A stretch of DNA of 5,221 nucleotides from Pseudomonadota bacterium (lineage in GTDB: Bacteria > SAR324 > XYD2-FULL-50-16 > JAHJRI01): assembly GCA_022360105.1 (NCBI GenBank), contig JAKSDL010000061.1:1-5221 (forward strand), given 5' to 3'. Shown piece after piece: positions 1-5,221 of the stretch. The position numbers were made by a program, and so were the translations under genes. Each line of letters begins with the position of its first letter. Within the stretch, counting starts at the first letter, position 1. Under the pieces are notes generated by a model. That model was not told where the DNA came from, searched no databases, and saw only the letters and a list, made by a program, of their open reading frames with translations.

Positions 1-109
1 ACTTGAATCAAAACAGGAAGTATAACATACAAACATAGATTTTAGGTTTTTATCAAAACCCAGCAACATCTTAGTCCTTGCAAGGCAAGCCGAAGCCGTA
101 TGACATAGT

Positions 110-131
110 AATCGGTTATCGGCTACCCGTT
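110..131 (+). repeat. Degenerate direct repeat, copy 1 (ATCGGTTATCGG type)
   Basis: This 22-bp stretch matches 170-191 at 16 of 22 positions, exactly 60 bp apart, with both copies beginning AATC and ending CCGTT. The core ATCGGTTATCGG also recurs in inverted form at 281-298. The copies look like decayed members of a short intergenic repeat family; no function can be read from them. Confidence 0.5.
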
Positions 132-169
132 GTCGGCCTTCTGTGAAAGCTCCGCTTTCTTTATTAATG

Positions 170-191
170 AATCAGTTATTAGGCAACCGTT
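170..191 (+). repeat. Degenerate direct repeat, copy 2
   Basis: This is the second copy of the 22-bp repeat at 110-131, with 6 mismatches. Its core reads ATCAGTTAT, which is also the reading of the inverted composite copy at 281-298. Confidence 0.45.
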
Positions 192-280
192 TAAAAACAG
201 CTCATAAGATAAAGGTTGTTGCTTAATCGGAGAGATAGGTTTCCATGTTCTCTTCCAGACTTAAATAATTACTTCACAAA

Positions 281-298
281 CTGATAACCGATAACTGA
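281..298 (-). repeat. Inverted copy of the ATCRGTTATCGG repeat
   Basis: On the - strand this reads TCAGTTATCGGTTATCAG. That is a tandem of the two core variants, TCAGTTAT and CGGTTAT, found in the direct repeats at 110 and 170. TCAGTTATCGG here matches TCGGTTATCGG at 112-122 at 10 of 11 positions. Confidence 0.45.
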
Positions 299-370
299 CA
301 GCACAGTCAATATCGGAATAAAAACCCGCGTTTAAGGACTCGGTAAAGCAAAACCAAACCCTGAAATGTG

Positions 371-379
371 TGGTATAAT
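371..379 (+). promoter_or_regulatory. Extended -10 promoter element of the operon
   Basis: TGGTATAAT is a perfect extended -10 box (TGnTATAAT) for the housekeeping sigma factor. No good -35 hexamer is visible 16-18 bp upstream (the region reads AAAACCAAACC), which fits an extended -10 promoter. Transcription would start near 386, giving a leader of about 45 nt before GTG 432. The start would lie inside the palindrome at 378-401. I found no -24/-12 sigma-54 promoter here, so the operon does not look self-activated by its own sigma-54 regulator. Confidence 0.55.
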
Positions 380-401
380 CAGTTTCATTGATGAAACTGA
401 T
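378..401. promoter_or_regulatory. 24-bp palindrome, candidate operator
   Basis: Two perfect 11-bp arms, ATCAGTTTCAT (378-388) and ATGAAACTGAT (391-401), flank a 2-bp centre (TG). The left arm overlaps the last two bases of the -10 box, and the predicted transcription start lies in the dyad. A dimeric repressor bound here would block the promoter. The dyad could also form a hairpin at the 5' end of a transcript that starts further upstream, but no U-tract follows it. I do not recognise the motif as a known regulator's site. Confidence 0.5.
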
Positions 402-422
402 GGATTAAAACACTGATATACC

Positions 423-427
423 AGGAG
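423..427 (+). promoter_or_regulatory. Ribosome binding site for the sigma-54 activator
   Basis: AGGAG lies 4 nt before GTG 432. An in-frame TGA at 414-416, with no other start codon between it and 432, makes this GTG the earliest possible start. The next in-frame ATG is at codon 82, inside the PAS domain. Confidence 0.7.
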
Positions 428-431
428 TTAC

Positions 432-1829
432 GTGCATTCACTGACTTTTCATTTACAAGATCCAACAAGCGTGCCTATCGAACTGCAACAGCTGATTGAT
501 GCTATCCCGATAGGTGTTTCGCTAATCGACGAATCCTGCACGGTCATTGCCATCAACAAGGCGTTGCAGGTCTTAACCGGATTCTCCAGCGTTGAAGCAA
601 GAGGCTTGCCTTGTTATCATGTTTTACGCAGCGCACTGTGTGTCAGGCAATGTCCGGTTCGCAGAAAGCCGGAAATGCTTGAATCGGTGCATGAGGAAAG
701 CGATATTGTCAACAAGGATCGACAACGAATCCCGGTAAACCTGTCATTTACCAGCCTGTTTAATCAAAACGAAAAACGTGTGGCATTTCTGGAAACTGTG
801 GAAGATTTAAGGCTAACCGGACCATTCGATCCCGGCGGCGAGCATGCCTTTAGCTTTGCCAGTTTGATAGGTAGAAGTCCACAAATGGAACGCGTTTACC
901 AAGTCCTTCCAATCCTGGCCCAAAGTGACTCTTCAGTATTGATTACGGGAGAAACCGGAACTGGAAAGGATTTATTAGCAGAGGCATTACATAAGGCATC
1001 CAATCGTTCCAAAGCCCCCTTTATCAAGGTCAACTGCGGAGCTGTGCCGGAAAACCTGCTTGAATCCGAACTGTTTGGCCATCAAAAAGGTGCTTTTACA
1101 GGTGCTGTTGAAAATAAACCCGGTCGGTTCAAACTCGCCCATGACGGAACGTTGTTTTTAACAGAAATTGGAGATTTGCCGCAGCCCCTTCAAGTCAAAC
1201 TGTTGACTTTTCTGGATGACCAGGTGATTTATCCCTTGGGGAGCACAAAAGGATTCCAGGCGAATGTCAGGGTCATTGCGGGAACTCATCGCAATCTGGA
1301 AGATATGGTAGCACAGGGAATGTTTCGGCGGGACTTGCTTTTCAGGCTGAATGTTGTTCGCATTCATTTACCTCCGCTGAGAGAAAGAGAAGGCGATTTA
1401 CAACTCCTGGCCGATCACTTTCGTAATGCTCTTAACAGTAAATTGCAAAAGAAAGTACAAGGTTTTTCCAAATCAGTCATGCAACTATTAAGTCGTTACG
1501 AATTTCCGGGAAATGTGCGAGAGTTAAAAAATATAGTCGAATACGCAATAAACCTTTGTGATGGAAAAAGGGTGGAAATGGATCATTTGCCTGCTTACCT
1601 GATCGAATCGGAAGCTTCGGAAACACGGGAACCCAAATCTTTGGCTGTAACCGAACAGCAAGTATCGACGGTGGAAAGCTTTGCAGGGAACAGCTGGGCC
1701 GATGCGGAAAAACGTCTCATTCTTGACACTCTTCGCAAAACCGCCGGCAAAAAAAGCGCAGCTGCAAATATTCTTGGTTGGGGGCGAAGCACCCTTTGGC
1801 GCAAAATGAAAAAATATGGCTTAAACTGA
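432..1829 (+). CDS. Sigma-54-dependent transcriptional activator, PAS-AAA+-Fis
   Basis: This 465-residue protein is a bacterial enhancer-binding protein that would use ATP hydrolysis to open sigma-54 RNA polymerase complexes. An N-terminal PAS domain (about 17-125) replaces the usual receiver and contains Cys61, Cys70 and Cys74 (C-x8-C-x3-C). The AAA+ domain (about 143-390) shows Walker A GETGTGKD (173-180), the sigma-54 contact loop GAFTGA (220-225), arginine-finger candidates Arg299 and Arg305 in FRRDLLFR, and the sensor II segment PGNVRELKN (359-367). A Fis-type helix-turn-helix ends the protein (about 424-462). Two positions are unusual. Walker B reads LFLTEIGDL, with Thr244 where Asp is normal, and sensor I reads GTHR with His286 where Asn is normal. 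The domain order is certain, but the target genes are unknown because no sigma-54 promoter was found in the window. The GTG start is supported by AGGAG and an upstream in-frame stop. Confidence 0.95.
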   Translation: MHSLTFHLQDPTSVPIELQQLIDAIPIGVSLIDESCTVIAINKALQVLTGFSSVEARGLPCYHVLRSALCVRQCPVRRKPEMLESVHEESDIVNKDRQRIPVNLSFTSLFNQNEKRVAFLETVEDLRLTGPFDPGGEHAFSFASLIGRSPQMERVYQVLPILAQSDSSVLITGETGTGKDLLAEALHKASNRSKAPFIKVNCGAVPENLLESELFGHQKGAFTGAVENKPGRFKLAHDGTLFLTEIGDLPQPLQVKLLTFLDDQVIYPLGSTKGFQANVRVIAGTHRNLEDMVAQGMFRRDLLFRLNVVRIHLPPLREREGDLQLLADHFRNALNSKLQKKVQGFSKSVMQLLSRYEFPGNVRELKNIVEYAINLCDGKRVEMDHLPAYLIESEASETREPKSLAVTEQQVSTVESFAGNSWADAEKRLILDTLRKTAGKKSAAANILGWGRSTLWRKMKKYGLN

Positions 1830-2167
1830 TGATTAGTAAAAAAATTCTGATACCAATTTTTGGAAGCGACGTCGCACCCAGGTTTGATCTGGCCACCGAG
1901 ATCCTGGTGACACACACGGACAGTGAAATAGATCACGAAAAAGAAAAAATTATTGTTCTTCCCCAGGCTTCCGCAGAACAGCTTTGTCATCAAATTCTAA
2001 CCGAGGGTGTGCAGGTAGTCGTTTGCGGTGCTATAGAAGAAGAATACTATCATTATTTGATCTGGAAGAAAGTAGAAGTGATAGATTCTGTCATTGGTAC
2101 TTACAGTGCTGCACTTGCTACCTATAAAAAAGGTGAATTATCATCAGGAGCGATTTTAAAGGACTAA
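1829..2167 (+). CDS. NifX/NifB-type iron-molybdenum cofactor-binding domain protein
   Basis: This 112-residue protein is a single domain of the dinitrogenase iron-molybdenum cofactor-binding family (NifX, NafY and the NifB C-terminus). Visible hallmarks are the N-terminal strand KKILIPIFGSDVAPRFDLA (4-22; the family pattern is 'xSphFd.a') and a central VQVVVCGAIEEE strand-turn (61-72). The end, TYSAALATYKKGEL (91-104), also fits the family. Cys53, His54, Cys66 and His75 are possible metal ligands, but this is inference. The start ATG 1829 overlaps the preceding TGA (TGATG) and has no clear Shine-Dalgarno site, so translation is probably coupled. A longer in-frame reading from ATG 1778 would add 17 residues inside the upstream gene that do not fit the domain, so it was rejected. 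No nitrogenase genes are nearby, so a role in nitrogen fixation is not implied. A sensory, metal-carrier or adaptor role in this operon is more likely. Confidence 0.85.
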   Translation: MISKKILIPIFGSDVAPRFDLATEILVTHTDSEIDHEKEKIIVLPQASAEQLCHQILTEGVQVVVCGAIEEEYYHYLIWKKVEVIDSVIGTYSAALATYKKGELSSGAILKD

Positions 2168-2173
2168 ACCGGC

Positions 2174-3943
2174 ATGAATCGTTTTTCAATCTTAAAACTC
2201 CTCTCCAGGCCTTTTAAACGAGGGATTCTGGATTATCATAAAGACATCCATCCTACCAAGCGCTATGGTGTGCTGAAAAAGAAAATAACCCTTCTCATGA
2301 TTCTGGTGACGATCATTCCCCTGCTCACCATGGCCGGCCTGAACTACTACCAATATCAAGCGAATATGAAAAGAGAGGTTCTTACACCTATTCGCCTGAT
2401 GATGCATAAAACAGTTCATTCCTTTGATTTGCTGCTGGAGGAAAGACTTTCAACTGTGAGATCCATTGCCGCTTCTCACTCTTTTGAATATCTTTCCAAT
2501 GACACCAACATGAACAGGCTTTACCGTATTTTTAAAAAGGAATTCGGTGGCTTTGTTGATTTGGGAGTTATTGATAGCAACGGTAATCAAGTTGCTTATG
2601 CCGGTCCCTATGATTTGTTAGGGAAAGACTATTCAGAGCAGAGTTGGTTTCATGAAGCAAATGTCAAGGGATATTACATCAGCGATGTTTTTATGGGATA
2701 TCGGGATTTTCCGCATATTGCTATTGCAGTCCAGCAATTCAATGAGAAAGGCCAGGCCTGGTTTCTACGTGCTACTCTGGATGCCAAGATTTTTGACAGG
2801 ATTATAGCTGCCATGAGCGTGGAAGCGGAAAGCGATGCATTTCTTATAAACAGCACCGGCACCATTCAGACACACTCAAAGTTTTACGGGAATATCCTGG
2901 ACCAGGTATCACTGCCTATTCAAACTGGTTCTTATGGATCACTAATGCGTGAAATAGAAGATCCTTTGGGCAAAGGCAAAATGTTAATTGCTATATCAAG
3001 CCTTACCACGGCTGATTATCTGCTGGTTGTCATAAAATCTCAATCCGTCTTGTTAAAGTCATGGTATGCCCTGCAATCCGAAATGTTGCTACTCTTGATC
3101 GCAGGTAGTGTTTTGATCATTTTGGCAGTCATCAAAATATCGGACTTTCTGGTAAATCAGCTGAAAGATGCTGATGAACGTCGTGAATTTGCTATCAGAG
3201 AGTTGGAGCATAACCATAAACTTTCATCTATCGGTCGACTGGCTGCCGGGGTCGCACATGAAATCAACAACCCCATGGCCATTGTTGATCAAAAAGCCGG
3301 ATTATTAAAAGATTTGATTGAAATAGATACAAATGTTTCTGAAAAAAAGAAGTTCCTGCAGATCACTGATTCTATCATCAATTCGGTTGATCGCTGCAAA
3401 ACCATCACTCATCGATTATTGGGATTTGCACGCAGGATGGAAGTTCATTTCGAGAATCTGGATGTTAATCATGTTCTAACAGAGGTGTTGGGGTTTTTGG
3501 AAAAAGAAGCCCTGTATCGCAAGATTATTATTGATCTTCAACTTTCACCGACACTACCCGCAATTGCTTCAGACAAAGGCCAGTTGCAGCAGGTTTTGTT
3601 AAATATTGTTACCAATTCGTTTGCAGCAGTTCCTGATGGAGGGACGATATCCATTACCTCACAGCAGGTAGACAGTGAACGTATATCAGTTGCTATCAAA
3701 GACAACGGGTGCGGCATGCCCGCAGAGACCCTGTCCCATATTTTTGAACCATTTTTCAGTACAAAAAAAGGCAGTGGCACCGGATTAGGTTTGTCAATTA
3801 CCTATGGCATCGTTAAAAAACTTGGAGGAGATATCAAAGTAGACAGTAAAGTGGACGAAGGAACAACTTTCACCGTTTTTCTAAAAATTCATCAACAACA
3901 AACAGGAGTTAGCAATGGAGAAAAGAGTACTGCTGGTGGATGA
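2174..3943 (+). CDS. Membrane sensor histidine kinase, double-Cache, NtrB-like core
   Basis: This 589-residue inner-membrane kinase has a basic cytoplasmic N-terminus and a first membrane helix (about 38-56). A large extracytoplasmic region (about 60-295) follows, resembling a double-Cache sensor: [17 protein letters not shown] (131-147) and the [11 protein letters not shown] segment (152-162) match the family's ligand-domain pattern. The second membrane helix is at about 303-322. The dimerisation and phosphoacceptor segment has His362 in AHEINNP (361-367). The ATPase domain shows the N box around Asn477 and Asn481, the G1 box DNGCGMP (510-516), the F box IFEPFFSTK (523-531) and the G2 box GSGTGLGLS (533-541). 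All catalytic motifs are intact. No receiver or PAS domain is fused to it. The gene starts 6 nt after the NifX-like stop, with AAAGGA 10 nt before the ATG. Its natural partner is the receiver encoded next. The ligand is unknown; Cache domains usually bind small molecules such as organic acids or amino acids. Confidence 0.93.
   Translation: MNRFSILKLLSRPFKRGILDYHKDIHPTKRYGVLKKKITLLMILVTIIPLLTMAGLNYYQYQANMKREVLTPIRLMMHKTVHSFDLLLEERLSTVRSIAASHSFEYLSNDTNMNRLYRIFKKEFGGFVDLGVIDSNGNQVAYAGPYDLLGKDYSEQSWFHEANVKGYYISDVFMGYRDFPHIAIAVQQFNEKGQAWFLRATLDAKIFDRIIAAMSVEAESDAFLINSTGTIQTHSKFYGNILDQVSLPIQTGSYGSLMREIEDPLGKGKMLIAISSLTTADYLLVVIKSQSVLLKSWYALQSEMLLLLIAGSVLIILAVIKISDFLVNQLKDADERREFAIRELEHNHKLSSIGRLAAGVAHEINNPMAIVDQKAGLLKDLIEIDTNVSEKKKFLQITDSIINSVDRCKTITHRLLGFARRMEVHFENLDVNHVLTEVLGFLEKEALYRKIIIDLQLSPTLPAIASDKGQLQQVLLNIVTNSFAAVPDGGTISITSQQVDSERISVAIKDNGCGMPAETLSHIFEPFFSTKKGSGTGLGLSITYGIVKKLGGDIKVDSKVDEGTTFTVFLKIHQQQTGVSNGEKSTAGG
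3904..3908 (+). promoter_or_regulatory. Ribosome binding site for the receiver gene, inside the kinase gene
   Basis: AGGAG lies 6 nt before ATG 3915 and inside the last codons of the kinase. The strong site supports the start that gives a 29-nt overlap with the kinase gene. It also suggests the receiver can be initiated efficiently by ribosomes finishing or passing the kinase. Confidence 0.65.
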
Positions 3944-4280
3944 TGAAGAAGAATTTGTCTCTACGCTGGGAGAGAGACTAAACCTGAGAAAAATTCAAAC
4001 GTCAATTGCAACTGATGGCAATGAAGCCTTGCAAATCATTGAGTCCGACTCTCCTGATATTGTCTTGTTAGATTTAAAAATGCCGGGTCTGGACGGTCTG
4101 GAAGTACTCAAACAGATAAAAGCGATAAACAAAAGAATCAAGGTGTTGATTCTTACCGGGCACGGTTCAACCCGGGAAGGAATAGAGGGCATGCGGCTGG
4201 GTGCCTTTGATTACCTGATGAAGCCCATTGATATTGATCAGTTAGTTATAAAGCTGGAGGAAGCTGCTAAATCCTTGTAA
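3915..4280 (+). CDS. Stand-alone response-regulator receiver protein
   Basis: This 121-residue protein is only a CheY-like receiver domain with no output domain. The acidic pocket is Asp9 and Asp10 (LLVDDEEE), the phosphoacceptor is Asp53 (LLDLKMPG), the switch threonine is Thr81 (LILTGHGS), and the conserved lysine is Lys103 (LMKPID). All functional residues are present, so it should accept a phosphoryl group. The gene overlaps the kinase gene by 29 nt, the strongest sign in the window of a cognate pair. Without an output domain it must act by protein-protein contact, as a phosphate shuttle to another protein, or as a phosphate sink. The neighbouring sigma-54 activator lacks a receiver of its own, so contact between the two is possible but not shown by sequence. 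Confidence 0.93.
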   Translation: MEKRVLLVDDEEEFVSTLGERLNLRKIQTSIATDGNEALQIIESDSPDIVLLDLKMPGLDGLEVLKQIKAINKRIKVLILTGHGSTREGIEGMRLGAFDYLMKPIDIDQLVIKLEEAAKSL

Positions 4281-4342
4281 TCGATGTAATGTCTTGATAA
4301 TGTTTGGTTGCAACCGGATGGTCCAATTGAATCTACTGCTTT

Positions 4343-4371
4343 GAGGATTAGATATAGTCCATCCTCTTTTT
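4343..4371 (+). terminator. Possible rho-independent terminator of the signalling operon
   Basis: GAGGAT (4343-4348) and ATCCTC (4361-4366) form a 6-bp stem around a 12-nt loop, followed by five T residues (4367-4371). A competing longer-range pairing, GGATGG (4316-4321) with CCATCC (4359-4364), uses the same right arm. The hairpin overlaps the last codons of the convergent gene on the other strand. On the - strand no T-run follows the dyad, so it would serve only the + operon. The stem is short and the loop large, so the call is tentative. A separate palindrome, GGTTGCAACC (4306-4315), lies in the same 67-bp gap without a T-run. Confidence 0.35.
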
Positions 4372-5205
4372 GGTTCTAACCAATTGACCGTAGTTACGAA
4401 CCCAAGTTAGTTCTTCCTCATTCAGGTTTCCCTGTTCCATCATTTTGAAATTCTGACTCAGCTGCTCCTGGTTTCTGGGACCGGTCAATACGACATGTAC
4501 ATGAGGATTGGACAGTACAAATCGATAGCACAGTGCGGGAGTCAGTGGAGGTACGCTCTTTTCTTCGCCAGGCCAGGGATCAATTTCCACTTTTTTCAAT
4601 TGTTTTGTGAGTTGTGTCCAGGCAAGGGCTGTATAGGCAACGATGCCCGGATTCCGTTTTTCCAAATGGGGGAAAATATCCTGTTCAGCCCCCGGATGTT
4701 TTGCGTTGTAACGAATCATAAACAAATCGATCTCTGAATCAAGGGCCAGCTTTCCGGCTTTCTTGCGGTTGTGAATACTGGTTCCAATAGCTCGAATCTT
4801 GCCTTCCCTTTTCAGCTGCAACAGGGTTTTGACTGTGTTTGAGTTATAAAATGATGTTTTACTCAGCCAGCCAAGTTTATACACATCGATGTATTCCGTT
4901 TTCAGCTTGCGCAAGGCATTCTCCACACCCTTTCGAATCTGACCTCCGTAATAGCCCCAACCCAGCAGCGCAACGACATGTTTCTCCCTGTTTTGCTTGA
5001 TCACCTCACCGATTCCTTCCGTCACCTTTTTAAACGAGGCTCCCCATAGCCAATAGTTGGCCCCATGTTCCGCCGCCCAGCGAATGCTGTCGGATTCCAA
5101 GCCATAGTTGCCAGCAATGCCCAAACGAAACACTTTTTTCTTTAACACCGGTAACTGGGTATAAGAAAAATCATTTGATGACTGAAAGGTTTGTTTTGGT
5201 TCCAT
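4348..5205 (-). CDS. Divergent aldo/keto-reductase-fold protein
   Basis: This 285-residue protein reads as an aldo/keto reductase TIM barrel. RLGIAGNYG (27-35) fits the first strand, HGANYW (47-52) the 'Ginyf' segment, and LKTEYIDVYKLGW (101-113) the 'LgtdYiDLlliHw' segment. KIRAIGTSIHN (136-146), MIRYNAKHPGAEQDIFP (163-179) and LSNPHVHVVLTGP (231-243) fit the later cofactor-side strands. The usual catalytic tetrad Asp-Tyr-Lys-His aligns by eye with Leu53, Phe58, about Gly82 and Gly112, so standard ketone reduction is doubtful. Length is slightly below the usual 300-340. I recall a related divergent subfamily with RYNAAHRGAE-type motifs, but its function is unknown to me. The start is uncertain: ATG 5205 sits at the end of a run of nine A residues without a clear Shine-Dalgarno site, and the frame stays open to the window edge. 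The gene converges on the signalling operon and is probably unrelated to it. Confidence 0.8.
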   Translation of the reverse strand: MEPKQTFQSSNDFSYTQLPVLKKKVFRLGIAGNYGLESDSIRWAAEHGANYWLWGASFKKVTEGIGEVIKQNREKHVVALLGWGYYGGQIRKGVENALRKLKTEYIDVYKLGWLSKTSFYNSNTVKTLLQLKREGKIRAIGTSIHNRKKAGKLALDSEIDLFMIRYNAKHPGAEQDIFPHLEKRNPGIVAYTALAWTQLTKQLKKVEIDPWPGEEKSVPPLTPALCYRFVLSNPHVHVVLTGPRNQEQLSQNFKMMEQGNLNEEELTWVRNYGQLVRTKKRMDYI

Positions 5206-5221
5206 TTTTTTTTGATGTCCG

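Larger units (their letters stand above)
1..431. other. Non-coding upstream region with short repeats and promoter
   Basis: I see no convincing gene here; the longest ATG reading frame I traced (167-226) would give only 19 residues and has no Shine-Dalgarno site. The left part holds small dyads: GGTTTT/AAAACC around a 4-nt loop (45-60), CCTTGCAAGG (76-85), and GAAAGC/GCTTTC around a 3-nt loop followed by TTTATT (145-165). The last could be a weak terminator of a gene lying to the left, but a 6-bp stem is poor evidence. The middle holds a degenerate repeat family, annotated separately. The right end (371-431) holds the promoter, palindrome and ribosome binding site of the operon. Confidence 0.7.

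Noticed and set aside
145..165. Hairpin GAAAGC/GCTTTC with a short T-rich tail as a terminator of an upstream gene
   Set aside because: The stem is only 6 bp with three G/C pairs, the T-run is interrupted, and no gene end is visible to its left, so it is mentioned but not called.
167..226. Small ATG frame of 19 codons in the upstream spacer
   Set aside because: It has no Shine-Dalgarno site, overlaps the repeat copy at 170-191 and encodes nothing recognisable.
1778..1828. Longer N-terminus for the NifX-like protein from ATG 1778
   Set aside because: The 17 extra residues overlap the helix-turn-helix coding end of the activator and do not resemble the domain family, which starts at the KKILIPIF strand. 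The TGATG junction at 1827-1831 gives a better start.
1595..1993. A 132-codon open frame on the - strand
   Set aside because: It lies antisense across the end of the activator gene and the start of the NifX-like gene, both with clear domains. Its translation has low-complexity runs and no recognisable family, so it is a shadow frame.
1829..2167. Reading the NifX-like gene as evidence for a nitrogen-fixation locus
   Set aside because: The domain family is widespread in anaerobes outside nif clusters, and no nif, mod or molybdoenzyme gene is present in the window.
3775..3790. TGGCAC resembling the -24 element of a sigma-54 promoter
   Set aside because: It is inside the kinase G2-box codons (GSGTGLG), and the bases where the -12 TTGC should be do not match.
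4495..4737. An 80-codon + strand frame inside the aldo/keto-reductase-like gene
   Set aside because: It is antisense to well-supported barrel segments and has no ribosome site or family resemblance.

Overview
The window carries one four-gene signalling operon on the + strand (about 432-4280) and a convergent gene on the - strand (4348-5205). The operon encodes, in order, a PAS-AAA+-Fis sigma-54-dependent activator, a small NifX/NifB-type iron-molybdenum-cofactor-binding-domain protein, a membrane histidine kinase with a large extracytoplasmic sensor domain, and a stand-alone receiver protein. The convergent gene encodes a divergent aldo/keto-reductase-fold protein. Nothing seen points to mobile elements, CRISPR, tRNA or rRNA.

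Organism: the combination of sigma-54 activator, NifX-like protein, double-Cache NtrB-type kinase and lone receiver is, from memory, typical of Desulfobacterota and related anaerobic or sediment lineages. The base composition looks moderate. Bacteria are certain; the phylum is an inference that was not tested by any search.

Layout: 1-431 is non-coding. It holds a degenerate short repeat (two direct copies spaced 60 bp apart and one inverted composite copy), then a perfect extended -10 element overlapping a 24-bp palindrome just upstream of the first gene. The first gene starts at GTG 432 behind a good Shine-Dalgarno site. Its stop codon overlaps the ATG of the NifX-like gene (TGATG), the kinase follows after 6 nt, and the receiver gene starts 29 nt inside the kinase gene. 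The four genes are therefore probably co-transcribed and partly translationally coupled. A possible terminator overlaps the 3' end of the convergent gene.

How the genes may work together: the kinase (His362) senses an external ligand and probably phosphorylates the lone receiver (Asp53). The activator has a PAS domain with a cysteine cluster instead of a receiver domain, so it is not an obvious direct phosphorylation target. The NifX-like protein may bind a metal cluster or act as an adaptor. How these parts connect is unknown.

The points most worth checking are non-canonical Walker B and sensor I residues in the activator, the NifX-like protein inside a two-component operon, the palindrome at the promoter, and the apparent loss of all four catalytic residues in the aldo/keto-reductase-like protein.
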